From contig NZ_BQHW01000011.1 in assembly GCF_021602025.1 (NCBI RefSeq), forward strand, positions 62,001-126,000: DNA of 64,000 bases. The letters run 5' to 3'. Each line of letters opens with the position of its first letter. The first letter of the stretch is position 1. The position numbers and the translations under genes are program-made. Below, in pieces: positions 20,011 to 29,551 of this stretch. The notes below the pieces were generated by a model. It worked only from the letters and a program-made list of their open reading frames with translations. It did no database searches and was not told the DNA's origin. The stretch comes from Pseudomonas ceruminis (GTDB lineage Bacteria; Pseudomonadota; Gammaproteobacteria; Pseudomonadales; Pseudomonadaceae).

Positions 20011-20032
20011 ATCACGCAAGCGTTGTGCCTTC

Positions 20033-20060
20033 AGCCCGCTCGGTCAGCGGGCTTTTTTTC
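20033..20060 (+). terminator. Rho-independent terminator of the aau operon
   Basis: Perfect 8-bp arms AGCCCGCT (20033-20040) and AGCGGGCT (20046-20053), a five-base loop and a run of seven Ts (20053-20059), starting 23 bases after the cytochrome stop codon. Confidence 0.88.
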
Positions 20061-20118
20061 GCCTTGTCCTCGTTGGCCGTTTTCCCGGCGTGCGCGCGGC
20101 GCTTAACAACAAAGACAT

Positions 20119-20140
20119 AAGAATATGAATTCTTATTCTT
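20119..20140. promoter_or_regulatory. AT-rich 22-bp near-palindrome upstream of sfnE
   Basis: Centred on GAATTC, with 20 of 22 positions symmetric (arms AAGAATA and TATTCTT). It sits in the 296-base gap (20061-20356) upstream of sfnE, in a locally AT-rich stretch. It could be an operator, for example for CysB or for the SfnR enhancer. The protein that binds it cannot be told from sequence. Confidence 0.4.
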
Positions 20141-20304
20141 TTTTTAATCGTCATAAATCCTCTATAACGCTTCCAACTGTACAGCCGCCAACACCCGGCC
20201 AACTGTCTGCAGCGCAACACCTGATCAACACCAAACGCCCACAAGGCAACAGGGTAGCGACGTTAAAAGCACGCAACCTTTTGATTAACAAGAGATTTGA
20301 AACC

Positions 20305-20320
20305 CGGCACGACGATTGCT
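20305..20320 (+). promoter_or_regulatory. Sigma-54 (-24/-12) promoter upstream of sfnE
   Basis: GGCACG (20306-20311), four bases, then TTGC (20316-20319): the invariant GG and GC are exactly ten bases apart, as in the consensus TGGCACG-N4-TTGCA. It lies 37 bases before the sfnE ATG. In P. putida DS1 the sfnECR operon is known to be CysB-controlled, so SfnR autoactivation here would be an addition to that. Confidence 0.6.
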
Positions 20321-20356
20321 CAAGCAAAGTCCCGCTTACTCAACCGGAGACCTGCC

Positions 20357-20917
20357 ATGAGCGCCCCCCTGAACGTCGTAGCCTTGTCCGGCGGCACTTC
20401 CCGCCCGTCGCGCACCTTGAGCCTGACCGAGGCGATCCTCGCCGAACTTGGCCAACACCTGAACATCAGACCTCACCTGATCGAACTGGGCGACATCGCC
20501 CGGCCATTGGGCGCCGCGCTATGGCGCAGCGAGCTGCCCGAAACGGTCGAACAGCAATTACGTCTGGTGGAAACGGCCGATCTGCTGGTAGTGACCACAC
20601 CCGTCTACCGTGGGAGCTTTCCCGGCCACTTCAAGCACCTGTTCGACCTGATCGGCCAGGACGCACTGGTCGACACGCCCGTACTGCTCGCTGCCACCGG
20701 CGGCAGCGAACGCCACGCACTGGTGCTGGACCACCAGCTGCGCCCGCTGTTCAGCTTCCTGCAAGCCTTGACCCTGCCGATCGGCGTGTACGCAAGCCAA
20801 GCCGAGCTGGCCGACTACCGGGTGTCCAGCGATGCCCTGCATGCCCGCATCCGTCTGGCTGCCGAGCGCGCTGTACCGCTGTTCGGCGCCCACCATGCGC
20901 TGCGCAAGAGCGCCTGA
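20357..20917 (+). CDS. sfnE: NAD(P)H-dependent FMN reductase (SfnE/MsuE)
   Basis: A 186-residue flavodoxin-fold reductase with the phosphate-binding start ALSGGTSRPSRT and the TPVYRGSFPGHFKHLFD segment of the MsuE/SsuE family. It reduces free FMN and hands FMNH2 to two-component monooxygenases such as the one encoded next. The ATG has GGAG upstream. It is the first gene of sfnE-sfnC-sfnR, the order described for dimethyl sulfone use in P. putida DS1. It could equally be called msuE. It is also the most likely FMNH2 source for the monooxygenases encoded at 24.7-39.6 kb. Confidence 0.9.
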   Translation: MSAPLNVVALSGGTSRPSRTLSLTEAILAELGQHLNIRPHLIELGDIARPLGAALWRSELPETVEQQLRLVETADLLVVTTPVYRGSFPGHFKHLFDLIGQDALVDTPVLLAATGGSERHALVLDHQLRPLFSFLQALTLPIGVYASQAELADYRVSSDALHARIRLAAERAVPLFGAHHALRKSA

Positions 20918-20926
20918 GGAGCGGCC

Positions 20927-22114
20927 ATGAATGCACCTGTAACTGCCACTGAGCGCCCTGCCCTGGCCATCGCTCGCGAACTGGCCGGGCAGTTCGCCCA
21001 CAGCGCCGTCGAGCGTGATGAACACGGCGGCACGCCCAAGGCCGAACGTGATGCCCTGCGCGACAGCGGCCTGCTGTCGCTGGCGATCCCGCAGGCCTTT
21101 GGCGGCCAGGGCGCCAGCTGGCGTGACACCTTCGAGGTGGTGCGTGAGTTCGCCCGGGTCGACAGCTCGCTGGCCCACGTGTTCGGCTTCCACCACCTGA
21201 TGCTGGCCACCGTGCGCCTGTTCTCGCGCCCCGATCAATGGCAGCCGTGGTTCGAACAGACCGCGCGCAAACACTGGTTCTGGGGCAACGCCCTCAACCC
21301 GCTGGACACCCGCACGGTGGTCAAGCACTTCGATGGCTGGTGCGAGTTCTCCGGCAAGAAGAGCTTCTGCTCCGGCGCCAGCGACTCGGAAATGCTGATT
21401 GCCTCGGCCGTGGATGAGCGTGCCGGCGGCAAGCTGCTGATCGCCGCGATACCCAGTGGCCGCACCGGCATCACCCTGCACAACGATTGGAACAACATTG
21501 GCCAGCGTCAGACCGACAGCGGCAGCGCTACGTTCGAGCGGGTGCGGGTGGAGGACAACGAACTGCTGCTCGACCCAGGCCCGCTGAGCACTCCGTTTGC
21601 CGCCCTGCGCCCACTGATCGCTCAATTGCACTTTGCCAACCTGTTCCTGGGCATCGCCGAAGGCGCTTTTGACGAAGCACGCCAGTACACCCTCAAGGAA
21701 AGCCGGCCATGGTTCCGCTCCAGTGCCGCCACCAGTGCCGAGGACCCTTATGTGCTGCGCCATTACGGTGAGTTCTGGGTGGGCCTGGAAAGCGTGAGGG
21801 TGCTGATCGAGCGCGCCGCCCACCAGCTTGACGCTGCCTGGGCCAAGGAGCACGCGCTGACTGCCGAGGCGCGTGGCGACCTGGCCTTGGCCATCGGCAC
21901 CGCCAAGGTGGCAGCCACCCGGCACGGCCTGGACATCTGCAACCGTCTGTTCGAGGTGACTGGCGCTCGCGCCACCCATGCCTCGCTGCGCTTCGATCGC
22001 CACTGGCGCAACCTGAGGACGCAAACCCTGCACGACCCGGTGGATTACCGCATCCACGAGCTCGGCGAGTGGGCCCTCAGCGGCAAGCGCCCTGCCCCAT
22101 CCTTCTATTCCTAA
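20927..22114 (+). CDS. sfnC: FMNH2-dependent sulfur monooxygenase of acyl-CoA dehydrogenase fold (SfnC/MsuC)
   Basis: A 395-residue member of the DszC/MsuC/SfnC branch of the acyl-CoA dehydrogenase superfamily: an N-terminal helical domain, a middle beta domain (WNNIGQRQTDSGSATFERV) and a C-terminal helical bundle ending in the typical FDRHWRNLRT motif. Family members use FMNH2 and O2 to oxygenate organosulfur compounds; MsuC oxidises methanesulfinate. It begins nine bases after sfnE and ends nine bases before sfnR. The substrate is inferred from the operon. Confidence 0.87.
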   Translation: MNAPVTATERPALAIARELAGQFAHSAVERDEHGGTPKAERDALRDSGLLSLAIPQAFGGQGASWRDTFEVVREFARVDSSLAHVFGFHHLMLATVRLFSRPDQWQPWFEQTARKHWFWGNALNPLDTRTVVKHFDGWCEFSGKKSFCSGASDSEMLIASAVDERAGGKLLIAAIPSGRTGITLHNDWNNIGQRQTDSGSATFERVRVEDNELLLDPGPLSTPFAALRPLIAQLHFANLFLGIAEGAFDEARQYTLKESRPWFRSSAATSAEDPYVLRHYGEFWVGLESVRVLIERAAHQLDAAWAKEHALTAEARGDLALAIGTAKVAATRHGLDICNRLFEVTGARATHASLRFDRHWRNLRTQTLHDPVDYRIHELGEWALSGKRPAPSFYS

Positions 22115-22123
22115 GGATCGCCC

Positions 22124-23224
22124 ATGCAACTGCTGACCCTTCCCCCGTCACCGACACTGGCTACCTCGATCAGGGCGACCGCACAGGTCTTCGAAGACCC
22201 CAGATCGCAGGCGCTGCTCGCCCACCTGCAACAGGTCGCCCCCAGTGAGGCCAGCGTCCTGATCATCGGCGAAACCGGCACGGGCAAGGAGCTGGTCGCG
22301 CGCCACATTCACAACCTCAGCGGCCGGCGCAACGGCCCATTCGTCGCGGTCAACTGCGGCGCTTTCTCCGAGTCGCTGGTAGAAGCCGAACTGTTCGGCC
22401 ATGAAAAAGGCGCCTTCACCGGCGCCTTGGCGGCCAAGGCCGGTTGGTTCGAGGAGGCCAACGGCGGCACGCTGTTCCTCGACGAAATCGGCGACCTGCC
22501 GCTGCCGATCCAGGTCAAACTGCTGCGCGTGCTGCAAGAGCGCGAAGTGGTGCGCCTGGGCTCGCGCAAGAGCATCCCGATCAATGTGCGCGTGCTGGCG
22601 GCCACCAACGTGCAGCTGGAGAAAGCGATCAATGCCGGGCATTTTCGCGAAGACCTGTATTACCGCCTGAACGTCGTCACCCTGCAGCTGCATCCGCTGC
22701 GCGACCGGCCAGGCGACATTCTGCCGTTGGCCCGCCATTTCATCCGCAGCTACAGCGAACGGCTAGGCTACGGCCCGGTAGAGCTGAGCCCCAAGGCCCA
22801 GGCCAAGCTGGTGGAGTACAGTTGGCCGGGCAATATCCGCGAGCTGGAAAACGTGATTCATCACAGCTTGCTCACCTGTGGCGACGGGCTGGTCCAGGCC
22901 CAGGACCTGCGCCTGTCCAACTTGCGCCTGGAGCGCCAGGAGGAGGAGCCGACCAGCAATGCCGTGGAAGATTTGCTGCAGCAGGCATTCAGCCGGCTGT
23001 ACGAAGAACAACCTGGCGATCTGTACGAGAAGGTCGAGAATGCGTTGCTGCGCTCGGCGTACCACTTCTGCCATTACAACCAAGTACACACCGCTCAGTT
23101 GCTGGGCTTGTCGCGCAATGTGACACGCACGCGGCTGATCGCGATTGGTGAGCTGGTGGTGAACAAGCGGCGGGGGCCGGAGCCTCAGGTGGTGGACAGC
23201 CGGATGGTGCGGTTGTCGATCTGA
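22124..23224 (+). CDS. sfnR: Sigma-54-dependent activator SfnR
   Basis: A 366-residue AAA+ enhancer-binding protein: Walker A GETGTGKE at about 49-56, the sigma-54 contact loop GAFTGA at about 96-101, Walker B LFLDEIG at about 117-123, and a C-terminal helix-turn-helix region at about 315-350. There is no receiver or other sensor domain; the AAA+ domain begins within the first 25 residues, as described for SfnR. Activity is therefore probably set by its own expression level (CysB/sulfate starvation). Likely targets in the window are the sigma-54 promoters at 20305, 31221, 44465 and 44730. Confidence 0.92.
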   Translation: MQLLTLPPSPTLATSIRATAQVFEDPRSQALLAHLQQVAPSEASVLIIGETGTGKELVARHIHNLSGRRNGPFVAVNCGAFSESLVEAELFGHEKGAFTGALAAKAGWFEEANGGTLFLDEIGDLPLPIQVKLLRVLQEREVVRLGSRKSIPINVRVLAATNVQLEKAINAGHFREDLYYRLNVVTLQLHPLRDRPGDILPLARHFIRSYSERLGYGPVELSPKAQAKLVEYSWPGNIRELENVIHHSLLTCGDGLVQAQDLRLSNLRLERQEEEPTSNAVEDLLQQAFSRLYEEQPGDLYEKVENALLRSAYHFCHYNQVHTAQLLGLSRNVTRTRLIAIGELVVNKRRGPEPQVVDSRMVRLSI

Positions 23225-23239
23225 GGTTTTGCTGGAGCT

Positions 23240-23261
23240 GTGCCGGCCTTATCGCCGGCAC
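23240..23261. terminator. Hairpin between sfnR and the convergent MFS gene
   Basis: Arms GTGCCGGC and GCCGGCAC enclose a six-base loop in the 85-base gap between convergent stops. It resembles a REP-type palindrome. There is no T run; a termination role is inferred. Confidence 0.4.
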
Positions 23262-23309
23262 GCTGCTCCCCCAGGCATTGCGTCAACGTCTGGAAGTTGC
23301 GCAAGACGG

Positions 23310-24692
23310 TCAGCCCGCTAAACGCCGGAACACCCACCCCGACATCCCGCACATCGCTGCGCATAGCAATATCACCGTGGCAATGTCCGCGACCGAGGTT
23401 TCGTTGCGGCCTTCGAGCCCGGCCAATAACCCCAGCAACACACCCGCCAGGCTTACCGACATGGCCATGGTCAACTGCACCGACATCGACGACAGCGAAC
23501 TGGCCGCCGCAGAGCGCTCACCGGGCACATCCTGGTAACTGGCAGCGCCCATCGTGGAAAATTGCAACGAGCGCACCAGGCCCGCGGCGAACAACACCAC
23601 GGCCATCAGCCACACGGCCGTGTCCCGGTCAAAGCTGGCACACAAGGCAATGCCAGCGCCGCTGAGCACGGCATTGCAACTGAGCACGCGCCGATAGCCA
23701 AATCGCCGCACCAGCGGCACGGCCAGCAATTTCATCAACAGCGCGCCAAGGCCACCACTGACCACCAGCCACCCAGCCGCCAGCGGGCTCATGCCCAGGC
23801 TGTTCTGCAGCAGCAACACGATCAGGAACGGCTGCGCCGCCGAGCCCAGACGAAACAGACCACCACCGGCCTGGATCACGCCGAAGCTGCGCAGGCGCAA
23901 CAACGACAGGTCGACCAACGGGTTGGGATGGCGCCGCGCATGGGCCAGGTAACCCAGCGCGCAAGCCACACCGCCGATGATCAGGCCCAGCGCCCACGTC
24001 CACGGCAACTGCCCCAGCCCCAGCGACTCAAGCCCGAACACCAGCATGGCCAACGCCCCGCCACTGAGCAGCAAGCCACGCACATCCAGCGGCGGTACTG
24101 GGCGTGCCGGATAGTCCGGTACATGGCGCAGGATCAACCAGCAACCCACCAGGCAGATTGGCAAGTTGATCAAAAAGATCCAGTGCCACGACAGCACCGT
24201 CACCAGCAGCCCGCCCAGCAACGGTCCGATCAGCGGCCCCACCAGTGCCGGCAACGCCAGCCACGACATGGCCTGGAGCAACTGTTCCCGGCTCGACCAA
24301 CGCAGGATGATCACCTGCCCCACCGGCGTCATCAACGCACCGGCTGCACCTTGCAGCATGCGCCCCAGGCACAGTTGCCAGAGCGACTCGGCCAGGGCGC
24401 AGGCCAGCGAGGCGCAGGTGAACAGCCCCATTGCCAGCAGCATCACCTGACGCGGTCGAAAGCGCTCGGCCGCCCAGCCGCTGACCGGCACGCACAGCGC
24501 CAGGGCCAGCATGTATAGCGACACCACCAGGTTCATGCGCAGGCCCGGCTCACCAAAGTCGGCGGCCATCTGTGGCAAGGCGGTCATCACTGCCGTGCTG
24601 TCGAGCAGCTCCATGAACAGCGCGGCCCCGATGATCACCGGCACCTTCGGGCTTTGTGCCAGGTCGGCGAGCGGGGCCGGCTGGGCGGTCAA
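23310..24692 (-). CDS. MFS transporter, DHA2 (EmrB/QacA-like) family
   Basis: A 460-residue permease with about 14 membrane segments and the conserved N-terminal motif LDSTAVMTALPQM, plus the cytoplasmic loop AERFRPRQ. I place the start at TTG 24692, which overlaps the TGA stop of the upstream oxidoreductase (TTTTGA), indicating translational coupling. An in-frame upstream extension would run inside that gene. Members use the proton gradient to export drugs or metabolites. As last gene of the sulfur operon it may expel the desulfurised product or take up a substrate; neither can be decided from sequence. Confidence 0.83.
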   Translation of the reverse strand: MTAQPAPLADLAQSPKVPVIIGAALFMELLDSTAVMTALPQMAADFGEPGLRMNLVVSLYMLALALCVPVSGWAAERFRPRQVMLLAMGLFTCASLACALAESLWQLCLGRMLQGAAGALMTPVGQVIILRWSSREQLLQAMSWLALPALVGPLIGPLLGGLLVTVLSWHWIFLINLPICLVGCWLILRHVPDYPARPVPPLDVRGLLLSGGALAMLVFGLESLGLGQLPWTWALGLIIGGVACALGYLAHARRHPNPLVDLSLLRLRSFGVIQAGGGLFRLGSAAQPFLIVLLLQNSLGMSPLAAGWLVVSGGLGALLMKLLAVPLVRRFGYRRVLSCNAVLSGAGIALCASFDRDTAVWLMAVVLFAAGLVRSLQFSTMGAASYQDVPGERSAAASSLSSMSVQLTMAMSVSLAGVLLGLLAGLEGRNETSVADIATVILLCAAMCGMSGWVFRRLAG

Positions 24693-25900
24693 AACAGCCC
24701 CGAGACAGGCGGCCGGGTGCCTTTGAGCTGCCAGGCACCCACCACCGCCGCCTTCCACTGACGCGGGTTGTGGTTGGCCACCGTGCGGGCGTTGCGCCAG
24801 TGCCGGTCAAGGTTATGCTGACGACCCGTGGTGGAGGCACCACCGACATCGAACACTGTCTCGGCGGCCTTGAGCGCAAGCTCTGCTACCAGGTACTGGG
24901 CCTGAGCAACTTCCAGGGCTGCCTGCTCCACCGCCGCTTCGTCCAGCTGCGCGGCCCAAGCCTTGTCGATGGTCGCAGCCGCCTTGAGCACCAGCGCCTC
25001 GGCGCCGTAGGCTCGGGCTGCGATATCGCCGACCGACAGCTCCACATAGGGGTCATCCACCGAACGGCTGGCGCTGCTGTGCTTGATCGGGCGGGCGTGT
25101 TCGCGGGCAAACTGGCTGGCGTCGTTCAGCGCATTGCGGGCGATACCAGCCAGCACCGTCCCGAGAAACAGCTGCAGGAACGGCGTAACCAGGGTGCGTT
25201 TGCCCTCCTCCACGGTGCGGGTGCGAATGTCACTGGCTTCGACCTTCACATCGCGCAGGTGCGTGGTGCCGCTGGCGGTCAGGCGCTGGCCCATGGCGTC
25301 GAAGTCGTCGACCAGCTCCAGGCCCTCGCGATCACGCGGCAGAATGAACGACACTGGCTGCTCGTCTTCGTCCAGGGCGACCGCGCTGACGTAGTCGGCA
25401 AACAGCGCCCCGGTGCTGTAGAACTTGCTGCCGTTGGCGCGAAAGTGTTCGCCTTCGCGCACCAGGCGCGCCGCAATGGCCCCGTTGGCACCGCCCAGTT
25501 CCCAGCCGGCATTGCCGATCACCGCGCCGTCCAGGTAGCGGGCGAACCACCGCTCGCGCTCCTGCTCGGCGCCTTCGGCGCGTGACACCAACAGGCCTTC
25601 GACAAAGGCAAAACCAGGGCGCAGGGCCTGGGCGACGTTGGAGTCGGCGGCGGCGACATGCAGCAGCAGCTCGATCACATCACTGACCGTGCCGCCGGGG
25701 CCGCCGTACTGGGCAGGAATGCGCAGGGTATACAGCCCGGCGGCGGCCAGTTGAGCGATGGCCTCGTAGGGCAACTGCCGGTCACGTTCGCGCTGGGCAG
25801 CACCGGCGGCGACGTTTGGCAGCAGCGCCAGGATGCGCGCCTTCAGGGCGGCGACATTGGCGGCCGGCGCTTGGGCGGTAAAGCGTTGGAAAGTGGTCAT
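24689..25900 (-). CDS. DszC/SfnB-like flavin-dependent oxidoreductase
   Basis: A 403-residue acyl-CoA dehydrogenase-fold protein of the sulfur-acquisition branch: N-terminal helices, the middle-domain signature DAMGQRLTASGTTHLRDV, and a C-terminal LDRHWRNART motif. It probably oxygenates an organosulfur compound using FMNH2. It contains no Cys and only one internal Met, far below average, consistent with synthesis under sulfur starvation. It follows the double ATPase gene of an importer by 95 bases on the same strand, and its stop overlaps the start of the MFS gene. Confidence 0.85.
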   Translation of the reverse strand: MTTFQRFTAQAPAANVAALKARILALLPNVAAGAAQRERDRQLPYEAIAQLAAAGLYTLRIPAQYGGPGGTVSDVIELLLHVAAADSNVAQALRPGFAFVEGLLVSRAEGAEQERERWFARYLDGAVIGNAGWELGGANGAIAARLVREGEHFRANGSKFYSTGALFADYVSAVALDEDEQPVSFILPRDREGLELVDDFDAMGQRLTASGTTHLRDVKVEASDIRTRTVEEGKRTLVTPFLQLFLGTVLAGIARNALNDASQFAREHARPIKHSSASRSVDDPYVELSVGDIAARAYGAEALVLKAAATIDKAWAAQLDEAAVEQAALEVAQAQYLVAELALKAAETVFDVGGASTTGRQHNLDRHWRNARTVANHNPRQWKAAVVGAWQLKGTRPPVSGLF

Positions 25901-25995
25901 GGTTCAGTCCTTAATGACAGCATTCGTAAAGTCGGCACACGGGCTGTGGGAGCCCTGCTGAGGCCCCGGAAAATGCGCACGCCTTGAGCTTCAGA

Positions 25996-27708
25996 TCACA
26001 CCGCGATCTTCCACAGGCGTGATTCGTCGAACAGGTCGAAGGCTTCGTGCTCCAGGTCCAGCGGCGGCACCACCAGTTCACTGCCGCTGCCGGGCAGCCG
26101 GGGCACTGCGCCCAGCAACCGTCGGGTGTATTCGTGGGTTGGGTTGTCGAACAACTGCTCGACCGGCGCCTGCTCCACCACCTGCCCATGGCGCATCACC
26201 AGCACGTCATCGCTGACATGGCGGATTACACCCAGGTCATGGGAAATGAACAGGTAAGCCAGGCCCAGCTCGTCCTGCAGGTCAGCCAGCAGGTCAAGCA
26301 CCTGGGCCTGCACCGATACGTCCAGGGCCGACACTGGCTCGTCACAGATGATCAGCCTGGGTTCGCTGGCGATCGCCCGGGCGATTGCTACCCGCTGGCG
26401 TTGGCCCCCGGACAGTTGCAAGGGTCGGCGCTGGGCAAGTTCGGCCGGCAGGCGCACCTGATTGAGCAGCACGGCGATACGCGCCGGGCGAGCCGCCGTC
26501 TCTACACCGGCCACCTGCAAGGCATCGTCGAGAATCTGCGCCACTGTCCAGCGGGGGTCGAACGAACCCAGCGGGTCTTGGTAGATCACACTGATCTCAC
26601 GGCGCAGCGGCCGGCGTCGGGCTTCGGTCACGGCGTTGTCGGGGCGGTTCCAGGGCTGGCCGCGGTACAGCACTTCGCCTTCATCGGGCTGCAGCAGACC
26701 GAGGGCGATGCGCGCTACGGTGGTCTTGCCCGAGCCCGACTCGCCGACGATGCCCAGCGTACGCCCGGCGCGCAAGGTGAAATCGACGCCTTGCACGACC
26801 TGCCGCAGCAAGCCGTCCGGGCCTAGGTAGCGCTTGCCCAGGCCGCGCCCTTGCAGCAGCACTTCGCTGTTCAGCCGAGGCTTCGGCTCGCGCTGCACGC
26901 CTGCACGCTCCGGCGAGAGGCGGCTACCACGCGGGTGCTCGGCCGGCACAGCGGCCAGCAGCGCCTGGGTGTACGGGTGGCGCGGCTGGCGCAGCACTTG
27001 CTCCATCGGCCCCTGCTCAACCACCTCGCCGTGACGCAGCACCAGCACGTCGTCAGCCAGCTGCGCGACCACCGCCAGGTCATGGCTGATGATCAGCAAA
27101 GAAGCGCCGCGCGCCTTGATCTGCCGGAACACGTCGAGAATCTGCGCCTGCACCGTCGCGTCCAGTGCCGTGGTCGGCTCATCGGCGATCACCAGCGCAG
27201 GGTCAAGCGCCAGGGCGCTGGCAATCAATGCACGCTGGCGCAAGCCGCCGGACAGCTGCCCCGGGCGCTGTCGGGCACGCAGAGGGGCGTCCGGCACGCC
27301 GACCCGGTCCAGCAACTGATGTACCCGCTCAATACGCGATTGCCGGTCGCCGTATCGATGGGTCTGCAGCACTTCAAGAATTTCCTTGCCCACTGGCCGC
27401 AGCGGGTCGAGCGATACCAGCGCGTCCTGCAGCACGAAGCCGATGTCCTTGCCCCGCACCCCACGCCACTGGCGCTCGCTCAGACCGAGCAGGTCGTGGC
27501 CGGCAAAGCTCAATTGGCGTGCGCTCACCTGCGCCCGTGCTCCGGCCAGGCCGACCAGGCTGCGGGCGCTGACGCTCTTGCCCGAACCCGACTCCCCCAC
27601 CAGCGCCACGCAACGCCCCGGCTGCAAGGTGAACGACAGGTCGCGGACCACACTGCTGCCGTCGAACGCGACGTTCAACCCCTCGACGATCAAGGTTTTT
27701 TCACTCAT
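25996..27708 (-). CDS. Oligopeptide/nickel-type ABC importer ATPase, two fused nucleotide-binding domains
   Basis: A 570-residue protein equal to DppD and DppF fused. NBD1 has Walker A GESGSGKS at 38-45, an LSGGLRQR signature and the VIADEPTTALD Walker B. NBD2 has Walker A GESGSGKT at 322-329, LSGGQRQR at 431-438 and IICDEPVSALD. The ATG at 27708 overlaps the permease stop (ATGA). It powers the importer made with the two permeases and lipoprotein encoded upstream in the operon. It is closely similar in layout to the second double ATPase at 33252-34898. Confidence 0.92.
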   Translation of the reverse strand: MSEKTLIVEGLNVAFDGSSVVRDLSFTLQPGRCVALVGESGSGKSVSARSLVGLAGARAQVSARQLSFAGHDLLGLSERQWRGVRGKDIGFVLQDALVSLDPLRPVGKEILEVLQTHRYGDRQSRIERVHQLLDRVGVPDAPLRARQRPGQLSGGLRQRALIASALALDPALVIADEPTTALDATVQAQILDVFRQIKARGASLLIISHDLAVVAQLADDVLVLRHGEVVEQGPMEQVLRQPRHPYTQALLAAVPAEHPRGSRLSPERAGVQREPKPRLNSEVLLQGRGLGKRYLGPDGLLRQVVQGVDFTLRAGRTLGIVGESGSGKTTVARIALGLLQPDEGEVLYRGQPWNRPDNAVTEARRRPLRREISVIYQDPLGSFDPRWTVAQILDDALQVAGVETAARPARIAVLLNQVRLPAELAQRRPLQLSGGQRQRVAIARAIASEPRLIICDEPVSALDVSVQAQVLDLLADLQDELGLAYLFISHDLGVIRHVSDDVLVMRHGQVVEQAPVEQLFDNPTHEYTRRLLGAVPRLPGSGSELVVPPLDLEHEAFDLFDESRLWKIAV

Positions 27709-28568
27709 GGCAGGCGGCCCTCCAGGCGTTGTTGGATATAGCGGCCGGTCACCGTGGTGGCCAGTGTGGTCAACACGATGAACAGACCGGGGAAGAAGGT
27801 CAGCCACCAGGCGTTTGCAATGAAGTCGCGGCCCATCGACAGCATGGTCCCCCACTCCGGGGCCGGCGGCCGTGCGCCCAGGCCCAGGAAGCTCAGCGCC
27901 GAGGCCCAGACGATGGCCTGGCCGACGCCCATGGTCAGCGTCACCACCAACGGGCGCATGGCATTGGGCAGCAACTGGCGCAGGACAATGCGCGACGTCG
28001 GATGACCCAGCGCCCGCGCCGCCTCGATGTAGCCGGCGTTGCGCACTGCCAGCACCTGGCCGCGGACCATGCGCGCATAACCAGGCGCGCCGCCCAGACC
28101 CGTGGCAACAATCAGCGTGCCGACGCCGCTGCCGAACACTGCGACGAACAGCAGCGCCAGCACCAGGCTGGGGAAGGCGAACAACACTTCCAACAACCAG
28201 CCCACTGTCCGATCCAGCCGGGCTCCACCCAGGCCGCCGAGCAACCCCAGGGGGATGGCGATGGCCATCGAGATCGCCGTGGCTGCCACACCAATCAGCA
28301 GGCTCTGGCGGGTGCCGTGAATGATCCGCGCAAAGATGTCGCGGCCCGACTGGTCGGTGCCCAGCCAATGCGCCCAGCTGGGCGGCTGGAAGGCTTCGCG
28401 CGGGACGATCGCCAAGGGGTCGATGCCGGTGAACAGCCCGGGGGCCAGCGCCGCCAACAGCAGTGCTGCCAGGAACAGCAGCGCCAGGCTCGCCCCCACC
28501 GGTGGCAGGGCCAGGCGCCTTTGGGTTCGCCGGGGCGCCACGGCCCTGTCCAAGGTCAGGTCATTCAT
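27705..28568 (-). CDS. ABC importer permease, DppC-like
   Basis: A 287-residue permease with an N-terminal helix (LALLFLAALLLAALAPG), a periplasmic loop with HWLGTDQSGRDIFARI typical of DppC/OppC, and five further helices. The cytoplasmic EAA-like loop is in EAARALGHPTSRIVLRQLLPNAMRP. The ATG lies in an ATGA overlap with the stop of the other permease. It forms the membrane channel with the product of 28565-29551. Confidence 0.92.
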   Translation of the reverse strand: MNDLTLDRAVAPRRTQRRLALPPVGASLALLFLAALLLAALAPGLFTGIDPLAIVPREAFQPPSWAHWLGTDQSGRDIFARIIHGTRQSLLIGVAATAISMAIAIPLGLLGGLGGARLDRTVGWLLEVLFAFPSLVLALLFVAVFGSGVGTLIVATGLGGAPGYARMVRGQVLAVRNAGYIEAARALGHPTSRIVLRQLLPNAMRPLVVTLTMGVGQAIVWASALSFLGLGARPPAPEWGTMLSMGRDFIANAWWLTFFPGLFIVLTTLATTVTGRYIQQRLEGRLP

Positions 28569-29551
28569 GCTGCAGCCTCCTGTTGCCGAGGGTCGATCCA
28601 CTGGTACAACAGGTCGACCAGAATATTGGCCAGTACATAACCGGCCGCTACTACCAGGCTGATACCGATCACCAGCGGCAAGTCCTGCAACTGCACGGCC
28701 TGGTACAGCTGACGGCCGATACCCTTGCGCGAAAAGATCACTTCGCACACCACAGCGCCACTGATCAGCGCACCGATGGCCCAGCCCGACAGCGCCACGC
28801 CAGGCAGCAAGGCATGGCGCAGGGCGTGCCGAAAGCGCACGGCCAGGTCGCTCAACCCGCGGGTACGGGCGGTTAGGACGAAAGGCTGGTCCAGCGTCAG
28901 CTCCAACGATTCACGGGTTACCTGGGCAATGAAGCCTGCCAGCGGAATGGCCAGGGAAAACGCTGGCAGCACCAGGCTGGCCAGGCTGTCGCTGCCGGCC
29001 GGCGGGAACCAGCGCAGGCCAAAGGCGAACACGGCCAGCAGCACCACGCCCAGCCAGAAGTGGGGCAAGGCCGCGCTCAGGGTTTCCAGCAGCGAGGCCG
29101 CACCGCCGATCAACCGCCCACGGCCGGCCGTGATGACGGTCAGCAACAGCACCAGCAGCCAGGCCAGCACCAGCGCCGCCACGGTCAGCTCGAGGGTGGC
29201 GCCGCCCTGCTCTGCCAAGACCCTCGTCACCGGCAGGTGCTGCGAATACGACATGCCCAGGTCGCCCTGCAGCAGGCGCCCGAGGTAGAGCACGTACTGC
29301 ACAGGCAAGGGCTTGTCGAGACCGAACTCCTGGCGGGCCGCTTCGATCGCCTCAGGGGACGGATTGCCCGTGGTGCCACCGAGAATCGCCAGCACCGGGT
29401 CGCCCGGCATCAGGCGCAGGGCGAAGAAGGTCAGCGTGGCCACTGCCCACAGCACCAGCACGCCCCCGGCCAGGCGGATGGCGGCGCGCCGCCCCAGGGC
29501 GGCCAGGCGCTCACGGCGCGGATCGCTCACGGCGAGGGTTGTCAGCGTCAT
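28565..29551 (-). CDS. ABC importer permease, DppB-like
   Basis: A 328-residue permease. The DppB/OppB N-terminal signature TFFALRLMPGDPVLAILGG is followed by the FGLDKPLPVQYVLYLGRLLQGDLG loop and an EAA-like loop near TRGLSDLAVRFRHALRHALLP. I chose the ATG at 29551, which overlaps the stop of the binding-protein gene; an in-frame ATG four codons earlier is less likely. Part of the operon 31182-23310. Confidence 0.92.
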   Translation of the reverse strand: MTLTTLAVSDPRRERLAALGRRAAIRLAGGVLVLWAVATLTFFALRLMPGDPVLAILGGTTGNPSPEAIEAARQEFGLDKPLPVQYVLYLGRLLQGDLGMSYSQHLPVTRVLAEQGGATLELTVAALVLAWLLVLLLTVITAGRGRLIGGAASLLETLSAALPHFWLGVVLLAVFAFGLRWFPPAGSDSLASLVLPAFSLAIPLAGFIAQVTRESLELTLDQPFVLTARTRGLSDLAVRFRHALRHALLPGVALSGWAIGALISGAVVCEVIFSRKGIGRQLYQAVQLQDLPLVIGISLVVAAGYVLANILVDLLYQWIDPRQQEAAA

